Shown here: piece by piece, positions 1 through 7,475 of the stretch | Layout of the letters: the number at the start of each line of letters is the position of its first letter | Position numbering within the stretch: the first letter of the stretch is position 1 | Source: Polycladidibacter hongkongensis | GTDB taxonomy: Bacteria > Pseudomonadota > Alphaproteobacteria > Rhizobiales > Stappiaceae | DNA: 51,239 bases | NCBI RefSeq assembly: GCF_001561995.1 | Contig: NZ_LLWC01000037.1 | Span: 1-51,239, forward strand | Reading direction: 5' to 3' | Notes under the pieces: model-generated | The model's input: the letters and a program-made list of their open reading frames with translations, nothing else | The model's database searches: none | Told to the model about the DNA's origin: nothing | Program-made: the position numbers and the translations under genes

Positions 1-358
1 CCGGTAGGCGCGCCAGTTCCAGCTGGTCATTATGCCAGCGCCTGCGGCGGCTTGGTGCCCATTCCATCCGGCCCTCATAGCCGATAAAGCCAAGCCCCAT
101 ATGTACGGCACGGATATCACCGCGCAGTCGCTGCCAGCGGATGCCATCAAAATAGAGCTCGTAGAGGTTCGGCACATAGGGCGAGAGGATCCCAAGCCCC
201 GCCTCGCAGATCAGGTAGGGAACCAGTGACGGGCTGGGATTGTGGAATTTCTGGCCTAGCTGTTCAAGATAAGGCTCGGTAGACGTAAGCGCGGCGGCGC
301 CTGCGGCAGCTGTCTCGCGCATCCATGGGGTGGCATTACCCGGCAACAAATCGCTCAT
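1..358 (-). CDS. Phage tail protein I (P2 gpI-like), C-terminus cut by window edge
   Basis: Reading leftward from an ATG at 356-358, the frame stays open to the window edge, giving 119 codons. The first residues are MSDLLPGNATPWMRET, and a segment near residue 70 (PYVPNLYELYFDGIRWQRL) matches the style of P2-type tail protein I. This protein joins the baseplate wedge to the tail fibre. The ATG overlaps the stop of the baseplate J gene by one base (TAATG), which indicates translational coupling. Gene order V-W-J-I is that of contractile-tail phages, so context supports the call more than sequence does. The tail fibre, sheath and tube genes would be expected further left, outside the window. 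Confidence 0.6.
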   Translation of the reverse strand, partial: MSDLLPGNATPWMRETAAAGAAALTSTEPYLEQLGQKFHNPSPSLVPYLICEAGLGILSPYVPNLYELYFDGIRWQRLRGDIRAVHMGLGFIGYEGRMEWAPSRRRRWHNDQLELARLP

Positions 359-1209
359 TATCGCCCCCGCCCTTTAAAACGCACATCGATCAAGCCAAGC
401 GCCAGCGCCTCAGCAGGCCATGCCTCGGTATCGCCTTGTGGCGAAACAACTTTCACATTACTGATTGCCCCCGAACCAATGGTTTTAACGGCGGTGATTA
501 TGTCGGAATGATTAAGGTCCAGCCCAAGCAAATCCTGATTTTCCCACCAGCCTCGCAGCGCATCCCCAAGCCCTTCTAGCGCGCTCTCGCTCGCGTCCGG
601 TGTCAGCCAGATATCAAGCGCCACATCGACTGTTTTACGCACCGCCGAGGCTACATGAAAACGGTCACTGGTCACCCGCTTGGCTTGCAGCGCATTCTCG
701 ACGCTCAGAAGCAGATCATCGCTGGCATAACCCCCGGTAGCTGTAGAGAGCACGGCCACATGAATGGACGGATCAATTCCGTGCGGGTCCGAGTAAATTT
801 TAACGTCTCTCACATCACTTGAGGCGTTGAAAGCGATTGATTTATAGCGCTCTGCGGGACCGCCTGCACTACGCCCAGCAATAGCGAGCCTTGTGCGTTT
901 TTGCAGCCGTTCGTCCCCCTCGCCCGTCACGCGCTTCACATCGTAAAATGCCGCTAGCTGGTCAAGCGTGGCTCCGCTGGAATAGTCGATCAGATAGCTC
1001 ACAAAGCGCTCGTTGAGCCGCTGTTCAAACAGGGTAAGGCGATATGCAAACTCCTGTGCGATTATCACCGCAGGATCAGTCTCCAGCGCCTCAACATCAA
1101 ACGCGATACCAGCACCCTGAAACCGAGCTTTAAGGCTTGCGACCATCTCCGCCAGAGCGGTTTCGTAATCAACGCTATCAATCAAATTGGGTGGCGGCAT
1201 CTTTGACAT
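358..1209 (-). CDS. Baseplate assembly protein J-like (P2 gpJ / Baseplate_J family)
   Basis: A 283-residue protein of the usual size for P2 gpJ, a wedge component at the edge of the contractile-tail baseplate. The N-terminus (MSKMPPPNLIDSVDYETALA) followed by an acidic, helical stretch with ERFVSYLIDYSSGATLDQLA near residues 87-106 is typical of the family, as is the AGRSAGGPAERYKSIAF segment near 130-146. It follows the W-like gene by 11 bases and overlaps the start of tail protein I. The acting site is the virion baseplate. Function is inferred from family resemblance and gene order. Confidence 0.85.
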   Translation of the reverse strand: MSKMPPPNLIDSVDYETALAEMVASLKARFQGAGIAFDVEALETDPAVIIAQEFAYRLTLFEQRLNERFVSYLIDYSSGATLDQLAAFYDVKRVTGEGDERLQKRTRLAIAGRSAGGPAERYKSIAFNASSDVRDVKIYSDPHGIDPSIHVAVLSTATGGYASDDLLLSVENALQAKRVTSDRFHVASAVRKTVDVALDIWLTPDASESALEGLGDALRGWWENQDLLGLDLNHSDIITAVKTIGSGAISNVKVVSPQGDTEAWPAEALALGLIDVRFKGRGR

Positions 1210-1220
1210 TCAATCGCTCT

Positions 1221-1625
1221 CTATAGTTGCTGTGCTGCTGCCCCCTCATCGCTGAGGGTCAGGCCGAAATTAACTGTTCGTTCAACGCGGTAATCCGGCG
1301 GGGCCAAGTGGGCGCGGGGGCGAAAGTCTGCCTCAATCATCAAAGTGATTTCCCCGCGTCTTGCTCCCTCGACGTCCGGTTTAATTGTGGCCCGGCGCAC
1401 TTTGAAACGCGGCTCCCAATGGCCTATTGCAACCACCGCCAATTGAGAGAAGGCGGCAAATAACTTGGGTGATAGCCGTCGCCCCAATAGCTGGGGCAAC
1501 CCCGCTCCAAAAAAGCGTCGCATGACCCGCGAAAAGCGCTCAGTCGAGAAGATCACCTCAACCCCCTGCAAAGCGCTTTCTAGCGACCCGATGGGCTTGC
1601 GGGTCCGCATATCAATCCCCGCCAT
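1221..1625 (-). CDS. Baseplate wedge protein W-like (GPW/gp25 family)
   Basis: A 134-residue protein beginning MAGIDMRTRKPIGSLESALQ. This opening, followed by a region ending in SRVMRRFFGAGLPQLLG, is the hallmark of the P2 gpW / T4 gp25 family that nucleates sheath assembly at the baseplate. The C-terminal half contains the GEITLMIEADFRPRAHL strand segment. Its ATG overlaps the stop of the preceding small gene by one base. Its presence implies a contractile tail. Confidence 0.85.
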   Translation of the reverse strand: MAGIDMRTRKPIGSLESALQGVEVIFSTERFSRVMRRFFGAGLPQLLGRRLSPKLFAAFSQLAVVAIGHWEPRFKVRRATIKPDVEGARRGEITLMIEADFRPRAHLAPPDYRVERTVNFGLTLSDEGAAAQQL

Positions 1626-1807
1626 TAGGAAGGCTCTTTTGCGGGCTGTGATTTGGGCTCTGGCTTGCGTTTTGTCTGCGGCTCGTTAACCAGACCGCAG
1701 GCTAGGTAGTACTCAGCCTCTGTTGGCGTCATCTGAGCGCTTTTGTTTGCGCGTGCGCCATTAATCACCGCGCTTTCATCGCGCAGTGCATAGCTTTTCT
1801 TGGTCAT
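1625..1807 (-). CDS. Small phage protein between baseplate V and W, unknown function
   Basis: A 60-residue protein starting MTKKSYALRDESAVINGARA. I start it at 1807 because AGGAG lies about 7 bases upstream on the minus strand; a longer reading frame to 1903 runs inside the V gene and lacks such support. The C-terminus is rich in Lys, Pro and Gln (TKRKPEPKSQPAKEPS). It sits 10 bases after the V stop and overlaps the W start by one base, so it is a genuine member of the baseplate operon. I do not recognise a family. Confidence 0.65.
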   Translation of the reverse strand: MTKKSYALRDESAVINGARANKSAQMTPTEAEYYLACGLVNEPQTKRKPEPKSQPAKEPS

Positions 1808-1817
1808 GTGTAAGCTC

Positions 1818-2381
1818 CTAGTGCGGGCCTTGCGTGTCCGCTTTCCCGGGGAAAATGCCGCTGTGCACGTGCGTCGAACCAACGTTTTTCCCGTCATGCT
1901 CAATGCGCCCGCCGTTGGTTGCAGCGCCCTGAGCGCTGATTTCGTGTGTCACTCCGCCAATTTTGATTAAAACCGCCTGCTCCGCCTCAATCTGCAAGCG
2001 CCCGCCTTTAACTGAGACTGTCACGCCAGCGTCTTTGAAAACATTGGCCTGCATGTCGTCGTTTTGGCTGGTGTTGTCGCCGCCATAGCCGCCGCGCAAA
2101 AGCAGGGCCTGGCGCGGGTCTGCGTTGGGGGACAGTACCCCAACCGGCTGGCCCATTTTCAGCGGGATGGATGTTTTTCCGGTCTCAGGATGCGGCAACC
2201 AAGGCGATAAAAACGGACTGCCGTCCTCCTGCAAACCCAGCTGCACCCGGTAGCCCTTCTCACTATCGATCTCAGCAACCGGCCCTACCTGTATCATTTG
2301 CGCAAGCTTGGTGCGCAATTCCTCGATGTCTGCCCGCAATCCGGCGATTGTATCGGCCAGCTCTTCGATATACTCATCCAT
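1818..2381 (-). CDS. Baseplate assembly protein V-like (spike hub)
   Basis: A 187-residue protein of the P2 gpV type, the central spike at the tip of contractile tails. An N-terminal coiled coil (EELADTIAGLRADIEELRTKL) is followed by an OB-fold-like region (VGPVAEIDSEKGYRVQLG, LSPNADPRQALLLRGGYGG) and a beta-helical C-terminus with a repeated G/I/E pattern. The tail end contains H-x-H (THVHSGIFPG), a motif seen in metal-binding spike tips. I use the ATG at 2381 rather than the GTG at 2384. It follows the upstream tail gene closely. Confidence 0.8.
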   Translation of the reverse strand: MDEYIEELADTIAGLRADIEELRTKLAQMIQVGPVAEIDSEKGYRVQLGLQEDGSPFLSPWLPHPETGKTSIPLKMGQPVGVLSPNADPRQALLLRGGYGGDNTSQNDDMQANVFKDAGVTVSVKGGRLQIEAEQAVLIKIGGVTHEISAQGAATNGGRIEHDGKNVGSTHVHSGIFPGKADTQGPH

Positions 2382-2385
2382 CACG

Positions 2386-3099
2386 CTAGAGCCCTATCGC
2401 GGTCAGCTCAGCATCAGAGCGCCCGTTTTCTAACTGGTAGCGCCGTGCATCATCCACCGCGCCCCCAAGCAGTTGGAGGATTAGCCGCGCTTTCACAGAC
2501 GCGTCGTTCCCTGCATTAGCGGCCATATCCGCCAGTAATTCAGGGTAAGGATTAGGCAAAGACAGGTCACCTGCAACCGGATCGCCAAGCAGCTCAAGCC
2601 CGAGTACAATACGATGCGCAGCCAAGCGCAGGCCGTCTGTATCCGAAGCGATGCGCTCGCGCTTCATGTTCTCCGCTTTTTGCGTAAGCAACTGGAAATA
2701 TTCTGCATATTTTGACGAGTTAGGCAGCAAGGCATCGCAGATCTGCCGCCCCATCAGGTCTAGCGTAAATTCCATATTGTCGTCGGTTTGCGGGATGCCG
2801 GTTACTGACGTATCTTGCCCAGTCTCAGGGTCCGTTTCCGTCATTGCAGAGGATATGCCCCATTCAATGATTACATCCGTTTTAGCGCTGCCTAGCAGCT
2901 GCAAACCGCCATCGCTAAAAGACGTTTCGGCTTCGTCGGTGTAGATCGATATAAACGGCGCCTCTTTATTCGTAGTGATGCCGCCCTCGTCCACGTTTAG
3001 CGCTCCAATAGCGCTGTCCTCGACATTATCGCCTGCCTCGGTTGCCCCTTTAAGGGCCTCAACGAGACAGTAGCGCAAAGCAATTCGGGTGATACTCAT
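2386..3099 (-). CDS. Neck or tail-completion protein, unassigned
   Basis: A 237-residue protein placed between the small head-tail gene and baseplate V. It opens MSITRIALRYCLVEALKGAT and has acidic loops (TETDPETGQDTS) with a long helical second half. Gene position suggests a tail terminator or completion protein. I do not see motifs that fix the family. The ATG overlaps the preceding stop as ATGA, indicating coupling. Confidence 0.5.
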   Translation of the reverse strand: MSITRIALRYCLVEALKGATEAGDNVEDSAIGALNVDEGGITTNKEAPFISIYTDEAETSFSDGGLQLLGSAKTDVIIEWGISSAMTETDPETGQDTSVTGIPQTDDNMEFTLDLMGRQICDALLPNSSKYAEYFQLLTQKAENMKRERIASDTDGLRLAAHRIVLGLELLGDPVAGDLSLPNPYPELLADMAANAGNDASVKARLILQLLGGAVDDARRYQLENGRSDAELTAIGL

Positions 3100-3476
3100 G
3101 CGCTGGCCAGCTCCAAAATAATACGTATCGGGTTATCGTAGTTGGCCGCAGCCACTTCAAAAAAAGGCTTCCCCTCACGCTCGACAGCGCGAAGTTTGTC
3201 ACCCTTGAAAATGAGAGGCCCCTCAAGGTAAAGGCTCTTTGCGATGTAGGCTTGCATCGGTGTTTTTTGAATGCGCCCCTGCCATTTATCAGAGCGCCCT
3301 CCTGTAGCGCTCGTGCGCTTGGAGCCCGCCTCTTTAATAACGGCAAGCACAGTCTGGTTCTGACGCGTCCCGTCGGCACGGCCCTCGCTAAGAAACTTGA
3401 GCTCAACCAGCTCGCCCCACCGCCGAGTATTATCAGCTGCGGCCTGTTCTAGGTGCTTGCGTGTTTCAGGCTGCAT
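3096..3476 (-). CDS. Probable head-tail joining (neck) protein
   Basis: A 126-residue basic protein beginning MQPETRKHLEQAAADNTRRW. Its second half (GPLIFKGDKLRAVEREGKPF, then a hydrophobic tail ending ILELASA) looks like a small beta-rich neck protein. In lambda the comparable place after the capsid gene is held by FI and FII, and this gene would correspond to FII. That assignment rests on order and size, not on a clear motif. It couples to the next gene through ATGA. Confidence 0.45.
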   Translation of the reverse strand: MQPETRKHLEQAAADNTRRWGELVELKFLSEGRADGTRQNQTVLAVIKEAGSKRTSATGGRSDKWQGRIQKTPMQAYIAKSLYLEGPLIFKGDKLRAVEREGKPFFEVAAANYDNPIRIILELASA

Positions 3477-3524
3477 TTTGCCCCCATCAATAGCGGGAGA
3501 GCGCGGGTTTCCCCGCGCCCTCTG

Positions 3525-3863
3525 TTAGCTTTGCAGTTCAAGAATTTTCTTGATTAAGGTTTCAGCCTTGATGTTCGCTGGCGGCTCGTATTCGAACGTT
3601 TCAGCGATCGTGACAAGCTCGTCACGCTCAAAGGCCTCTAGGTCTTCCTTCGTCCAAGTGGCTTGCTCGCCGTCTGGCTCATGTTCGGGGTCAGACTCGT
3701 CCTCAACCTCAAACGCTAGCCCGTCCTCGATCAGGTGTTCGCCGTATGAGCGAGGCACCTCAACCGGTGTGCCCCCATCTATCTGGACTACTTCTTCCTC
3801 GCCCAACACCTCGCCGGGTAGAAGCAGCCCGCCGGGGTGCATGATTGCAATTGTTTTACTCAT
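3525..3863 (-). CDS. Small acidic phage protein with HeH/LEM-like C-terminus, FI position
   Basis: A 112-residue, strongly acidic protein directly downstream of the major capsid gene, the position of lambda FI (a DNA-packaging accessory). The middle is Asp/Glu-rich (EVEDESDPEHEPDGEQ). The last 40 residues (LEAFERDELVTIAETF, then ETLIKKILELQ) resemble a helix-extended-helix or SAP-like DNA-binding fold. An acidic tail attached to a small helical domain is also how lambda FI is built. Equivalence is inferred. Confidence 0.55.
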   Translation of the reverse strand: MSKTIAIMHPGGLLLPGEVLGEEEVVQIDGGTPVEVPRSYGEHLIEDGLAFEVEDESDPEHEPDGEQATWTKEDLEAFERDELVTIAETFEYEPPANIKAETLIKKILELQS

Positions 3864-3872
3864 GAGCGCCCC

Positions 3873-4883
3873 CTAGACCAGTGTCAGTTTGCGCAGGGCC
3901 TGCGGACGGGTACAGAGCGAAATCGCGTTCATCTGCACCTCGATATGCCGCCCTTTGCCGTTCGGCGTCGGGAACTGCTTTAGATACAATGGTAGGGCCA
4001 GAGTATTCACGGTTTCCACGTAATCGGCAGGGCCAAAACAGGTTTTAAACATATCCTGCACACCAAACGGAACTACACGCGCTTGATTTGAGGCGATGTA
4101 GGAGGACCCGCCATTGGCCTTACGCGCATTCTTGCCCATTTTGTAGCGTTCAAAGGTAAAGCCTCCGAACTGGAATACATCCGGCGTTGCTTGGCGCAAC
4201 TGGCCTGCCGAATTGGTATTAAGGAACGTCTCGCGCACTTGGTCATGGTTCCAGAGCCAAGTATGGAACTCATTGCCGGTGAACGCATGGAAGCGATTGT
4301 ATGCGCGGTCCAGATCGTCCTCAATCGAGAACGTCAGCTCATCAAATACCTTGCCCAACAGCTTAGTCTTGTCCGTTTTATCAAACTGGACAGCGTCGGG
4401 GGTGGCGTAACCAAACTGCTGGTAAAGGTTCGCATGCTCCAGCCCGTTCTTATCCGTCACAATCCCGGCAATGGCGCCCGAGCGCTGGTGTTCAAGCGTG
4501 TTGTCAAGATCACGCGCGTGCTTTTGCGCTTTCTTCACAATGCGAGCCTGCACGGATTCCGGGGTGTTTTGAGTGCCGAATTCACGCACATTCTGCACGC
4601 TATCCGCGCTCACCAAATCATCTCGCTGGAAGTGCGGGATGTTGATGTTAAACGCATCACGGCGCTCGTCGCCAGTCGTCTCACCGGGGCCACCGCGCGC
4701 GCTAGAGCCAACCAGCGCCAGATCATCCTGTTGACGCTCAATGCTCACGTAAGTCTCTGAGAGGCTTTCTTCCTCAAACAGGCCTGAGGCGCCAATCTGC
4801 CCCGGAGGCGTTGGGTTTTCGTTCAGCGCGATCGTGAGGTTCTCAACACTAAACGGGTCAGACATGTAAATATCATCAGGCAT
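3873..4883 (-). CDS. Major capsid protein, lambda gpE family
   Basis: A 336-residue protein close to the length of lambda gpE (341). It opens MPDDIYMSDPFSVENLTIALNENPTPPG, shown here as overlapping family-typical blocks with DPFSVENLTIALN diagnostic of the family. The sequence contains GDERRDAFNINIPHFQR and a C-terminal FKTCFGPADYVETVNTLALP block also typical of gpE proteins. It forms the capsid shell. It follows the decoration-protein gene, as D-E do in lambda, with AGGAAA as ribosome-binding site. Confidence 0.9.
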   Translation of the reverse strand: MPDDIYMSDPFSVENLTIALNENPTPPGQIGASGLFEEESLSETYVSIERQQDDLALVGSSARGGPGETTGDERRDAFNINIPHFQRDDLVSADSVQNVREFGTQNTPESVQARIVKKAQKHARDLDNTLEHQRSGAIAGIVTDKNGLEHANLYQQFGYATPDAVQFDKTDKTKLLGKVFDELTFSIEDDLDRAYNRFHAFTGNEFHTWLWNHDQVRETFLNTNSAGQLRQATPDVFQFGGFTFERYKMGKNARKANGGSSYIASNQARVVPFGVQDMFKTCFGPADYVETVNTLALPLYLKQFPTPNGKGRHIEVQMNAISLCTRPQALRKLTLV

Positions 4884-4915
4884 TCGTTTTTTCCTAACAT
4901 CTGAAAATGGATGGA

Positions 4916-5284
4916 TTAGCGCGTGATGATGCCGGCTTCTGCCAGCTCATCCCGTTTCGCTGTTATCTCGGCGCCAGTGTTGACCGAGGTGTGGAACACC
5001 AAAAGCGGCTCTTTCACCTCTGCGTCACGGGCAATGACCACCACTTCTGCGTCTTGTCCGCCCGGATCGACGGCATAACAGAGCACAGCAGCGCCCTTCT
5101 CAGCGCCGTCATTGCCCGCAGCTGTGGCTGGCTTATATTTGCCCGAGGCGGTCATTTTGCCCAGCACTGTTCCGGCTGCAATCAGGCCATCACTACCGCT
5201 CAAAGTCACGGTTTCGCGAGAGCGATTACCGGATGCTTCAGAAAGCAAAAAGGACAGATCACGCGCACGCATTGTCTTCGTCAT
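4916..5284 (-). CDS. Head decoration protein, lambda gpD family
   Basis: A 122-residue protein with the gpD layout: an N-terminal extension (SFLLSEASGNRSRETVTLSG) that leads into a small barrel with AAGTVLGKMTASGKY and AVLCYAVDPGG. In lambda, gpD trimers stabilise the expanded capsid. The gene lies between the prohead protease and the major capsid gene, the classical C-D-E order. Confidence 0.88.
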   Translation of the reverse strand: MTKTMRARDLSFLLSEASGNRSRETVTLSGSDGLIAAGTVLGKMTASGKYKPATAAGNDGAEKGAAVLCYAVDPGGQDAEVVVIARDAEVKEPLLVFHTSVNTGAEITAKRDELAEAGIITR

Positions 5285-5351
5285 GTGAATTTTCCCATTA
5301 AAAAAGGCCGCTTATCGCGACCCGTCGGTTTAGGTGAAGGTGTTACGGAAA

Positions 5352-5720
5352 TTAGGCGGCCCGCATCAGCTTGCGCCGGGCCTCGAAGACATCCCCGCGG
5401 CTCATACGCGGCTTTTGCGGAGCGGACGTGCCGCCCAAGCCTGCTCCTGCTTGACGCATTTGGGTGTAGGCTTCGTCCGCGCTCTGGTTATTATCCGCCG
5501 TGGCTTCGCTATCTGTTTGTTTTTCTAGCGTTTCGAGCGTTGCTTTAATCGCATCAAATTCAAGGCCCTGCTCCATCAGGTGCTCAGCCAGCTTTGGCTG
5601 CGCTATAGCTTCTGGCAAAGCCATAACCTCTTTATGCAGCTTCATGAAAGCGGCAGCGCCCTCTTTCACACCCGCTTCCTTGGCTTCCATTTTGATCTTT
5701 TCCAGCTCTTCAGGCTTCAT
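5352..5720 (-). CDS. Nested scaffold protein (Nu3-like), in-frame internal start
   Basis: Within the protease gene, an in-frame ATG at 5718-5720 is preceded on the minus strand by AGAGGA about 7 bases upstream. It would produce a separate 122-residue protein starting MKPEELEKIKMEAKEAG. The content is the helical, charged scaffold part alone. Lambda uses the same nested arrangement for C and Nu3. The start is inferred from the ribosome-binding site and the family precedent. Confidence 0.55.
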   Translation of the reverse strand: MKPEELEKIKMEAKEAGVKEGAAAFMKLHKEVMALPEAIAQPKLAEHLMEQGLEFDAIKATLETLEKQTDSEATADNNQSADEAYTQMRQAGAGLGGTSAPQKPRMSRGDVFEARRKLMRAA

Positions 5721-6383
5721 TTCGCTATCCTCTGTATCAAGGGGTTGTGAGGCCTGAGGCCCCGGTTCATTGGTCCAGTTTTTGCGCTGCGCCATTTGCA
5801 TTAAGCGCTTGGGCGCATTTGCATACATGGTGAAATTAAAGGGGCTACAAGCGGTGGTTCGGCTCTTGCCGTCCTTCGATGATGTAGCAAAGCCTTCATC
5901 AACAGCCTTTTTGCCGTTCATCCACGTTTCGGCTTTCATCAGCTCGCGCACATCATCAACCGATTTTTCCGAGGCTGCGGCGTAAATTCCAGCAAATTCC
6001 TCAGCTTGCAAATTCAACAGGTTAGCGGTGTCTTCATGGTCCTCAGCCGTCCCCCATGTGATCCCTGCCGGGTCATGGATCATCATCAAAGAACCTGGCA
6101 TCATCACCACCTCATCAGCGGCCATGGCAATGAGGGATGCCGCAGAGGCGCTCATGGCGTCCACCTGCACAGTGACCTTGCCCTTATGGGCCGAGAGTGC
6201 GTTGTAAATGCTTAGCCCCTCCATGGCATAGCCGCCGCCTGAATCCATGCGCACGGTTAAATCTTCTTCACGGCCATGTTCAGCAAGCGCCTCAATCACT
6301 TGGGTAGAGGTAAAGCCGCTCTCCCAAAAGCTATCCCCTACAAAGCCGTAGAGGTATAGTTGCCCGTCTCGGTAAATGTTCAT
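5352..6383 (-). CDS. ClpP-type prohead protease with C-terminal scaffold domain
   Basis: A 343-residue protein. Residues 1 to about 190 are a ClpP/S14-like serine protease: strand-turn VRMDSGGGYAMEG, the nucleophile segment DAMSASAAS (probable Ser80) and MMIHDPAG with His103. The third catalytic residue is less clear; an acidic residue in KAETWMNG occupies the expected place. Residues about 220-343 form an acidic helical scaffold. It processes the prohead and guides shell assembly. It lies between the gpW-like connector gene and gpD, as lambda C does. An internal in-frame start is annotated separately. Confidence 0.87.
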   Translation of the reverse strand: MNIYRDGQLYLYGFVGDSFWESGFTSTQVIEALAEHGREEDLTVRMDSGGGYAMEGLSIYNALSAHKGKVTVQVDAMSASAASLIAMAADEVVMMPGSLMMIHDPAGITWGTAEDHEDTANLLNLQAEEFAGIYAAASEKSVDDVRELMKAETWMNGKKAVDEGFATSSKDGKSRTTACSPFNFTMYANAPKRLMQMAQRKNWTNEPGPQASQPLDTEDSEMKPEELEKIKMEAKEAGVKEGAAAFMKLHKEVMALPEAIAQPKLAEHLMEQGLEFDAIKATLETLEKQTDSEATADNNQSADEAYTQMRQAGAGLGGTSAPQKPRMSRGDVFEARRKLMRAA

Positions 6384-6386
6384 TTA

Positions 6387-6623
6387 TCAGTATCTCCGTG
6401 CTCGGAGGCGGGCTGCATAACGCCGCCGCTTGCCTTTATTTTGCCGCATCTCACAGCGCTGCTCCGCCTCGTTTAAATCTGCGCGGATCGTGCTTAAGCT
6501 GGCGTTTTGATAGCGGGTGTAATCCTCGCCAAACCGGCTCTCTGTGATTTTGTTGCCATCGCGCACTTCTTCATAAATTGCCCGCAGGCGCTCAGCCTCA
6601 AGGCACCAGTCTTTCTCGCTCAT
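6387..6623 (-). CDS. gpW-like head-tail connector
   Basis: A 78-residue protein starting MSEKDWCLEAERLRAIYEEV. I set the start at 6623, where AGAGGG lies just upstream on the minus strand; a longer frame to 6668 has no such site. The pattern of two helices around a basic hairpin, then a Gln-rich helix and a run of Lys/Arg, resembles lambda gpW (68 residues). In lambda, W lies between A and B; here it follows the portal gene. The plus-strand putAbiC-like gene separates it from the portal. Confidence 0.6.
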   Translation of the reverse strand: MSEKDWCLEAERLRAIYEEVRDGNKITESRFGEDYTRYQNASLSTIRADLNEAEQRCEMRQNKGKRRRYAARLRARRY

Positions 6624-6686
6624 GCGCCCTCTTTTCAGGTTTAAGGATTGGGTGTAGCCTGCGGCCATTCAATTAGGAGTTTTGTA

Positions 6687-7475
6687 ATGGCGTTCTTAAA
6701 AGTACTTCGGGCAAGTCTGGTTTGGCTTTTACTGATTGTTATCATTGGAGGCGCTATTGCGGCTTGGCTAGCTAACTTCCAATTTGCCCGGCTTGGCTAT
6801 TTAGATTTCTCTCAGCTAGGGAGTATTTTCTTTTCTCAACCATCAAGCACCCCTGCAGAACGCGGAACATTTGGCGACAGCTTTGGGGCTGTGAACGCCT
6901 TATTCTCAGGACTAGCGTTCATCGGCCTTGCAATAGCGATCATCTTGCAGCGGCAAGAGCTGGCCATAGTAAAAGCCGAACGCGCGGACACCCAGAGGAT
7001 TCTTGAACAACAGACGCAAGAGCTGCAAGAAACGAAGAAGGCGCGACGATTAACTACTACTCTCTCGCAAATAAACTCATTTCGCAGCGATTTTTATATT
7101 CCAAGCGTTTCCGGAAATGACGAGCCGCGTGGTTTCGTCGCTATTGAGAAGGCTGTGTTTGCCTTAATCCGCAAAGATCAGACGGAAAACGTCGCATACC
7201 TTAAGCCATTATGCCAAATAATTATTACTTACCTCAAGGATATTAGCAGCGAAGCATCCATAGAACTTGATGAATACTCCAAGTTAAAACAGGCAGAAGA
7301 TCTTAGAAGCTCCTTATTCGACTGGGAAATCACGCTTCTTGTTTACTATGTCGCACACCATGGTAGCGCAAATGAATGTGTGATGATTGAAGAATTAAAT
7401 TTTGTCGACTCAGATTGCTATCCAGATATTATACCTTTCCTAGAAAAACTAAAAAGTAATCCTAGCTTTTCTTAG
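6687..7475 (+). CDS. putAbiC-like two-helix membrane protein (cargo, possible abortive infection)
   Basis: A 262-residue protein starting MAFLKVLRASLVWLLLIVII. I start it at 6687 because TAGGAGT lies 6 bases upstream. A first membrane helix spans residues about 9-32. The signature FGDSFGAVNALFSGLAFIG (about 67-85) runs into a second helix, then a cytoplasmic coiled coil (ERADTQRILEQQTQELQETK) and a C-terminal domain. The GxFGDxFGxxNxLFxxLAF pattern is that of the putative AbiC abortive-infection family. It lies between the portal and connector genes on the opposite strand, overlapping the portal end by 14 bases. That placement marks it as a lysogenic cargo gene, probably acting against superinfecting phages. 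Defence activity is inferred. Confidence 0.7.
   Translation: MAFLKVLRASLVWLLLIVIIGGAIAAWLANFQFARLGYLDFSQLGSIFFSQPSSTPAERGTFGDSFGAVNALFSGLAFIGLAIAIILQRQELAIVKAERADTQRILEQQTQELQETKKARRLTTTLSQINSFRSDFYIPSVSGNDEPRGFVAIEKAVFALIRKDQTENVAYLKPLCQIIITYLKDISSEASIELDEYSKLKQAEDLRSSLFDWEITLLVYYVAHHGSANECVMIEELNFVDSDCYPDIIPFLEKLKSNPSFS

Noticed and set aside
4191-4760. Open frame of 189 codons antisense to the capsid gene
   Set aside because: A shadow of the major capsid gene; no ribosome-binding site or family.
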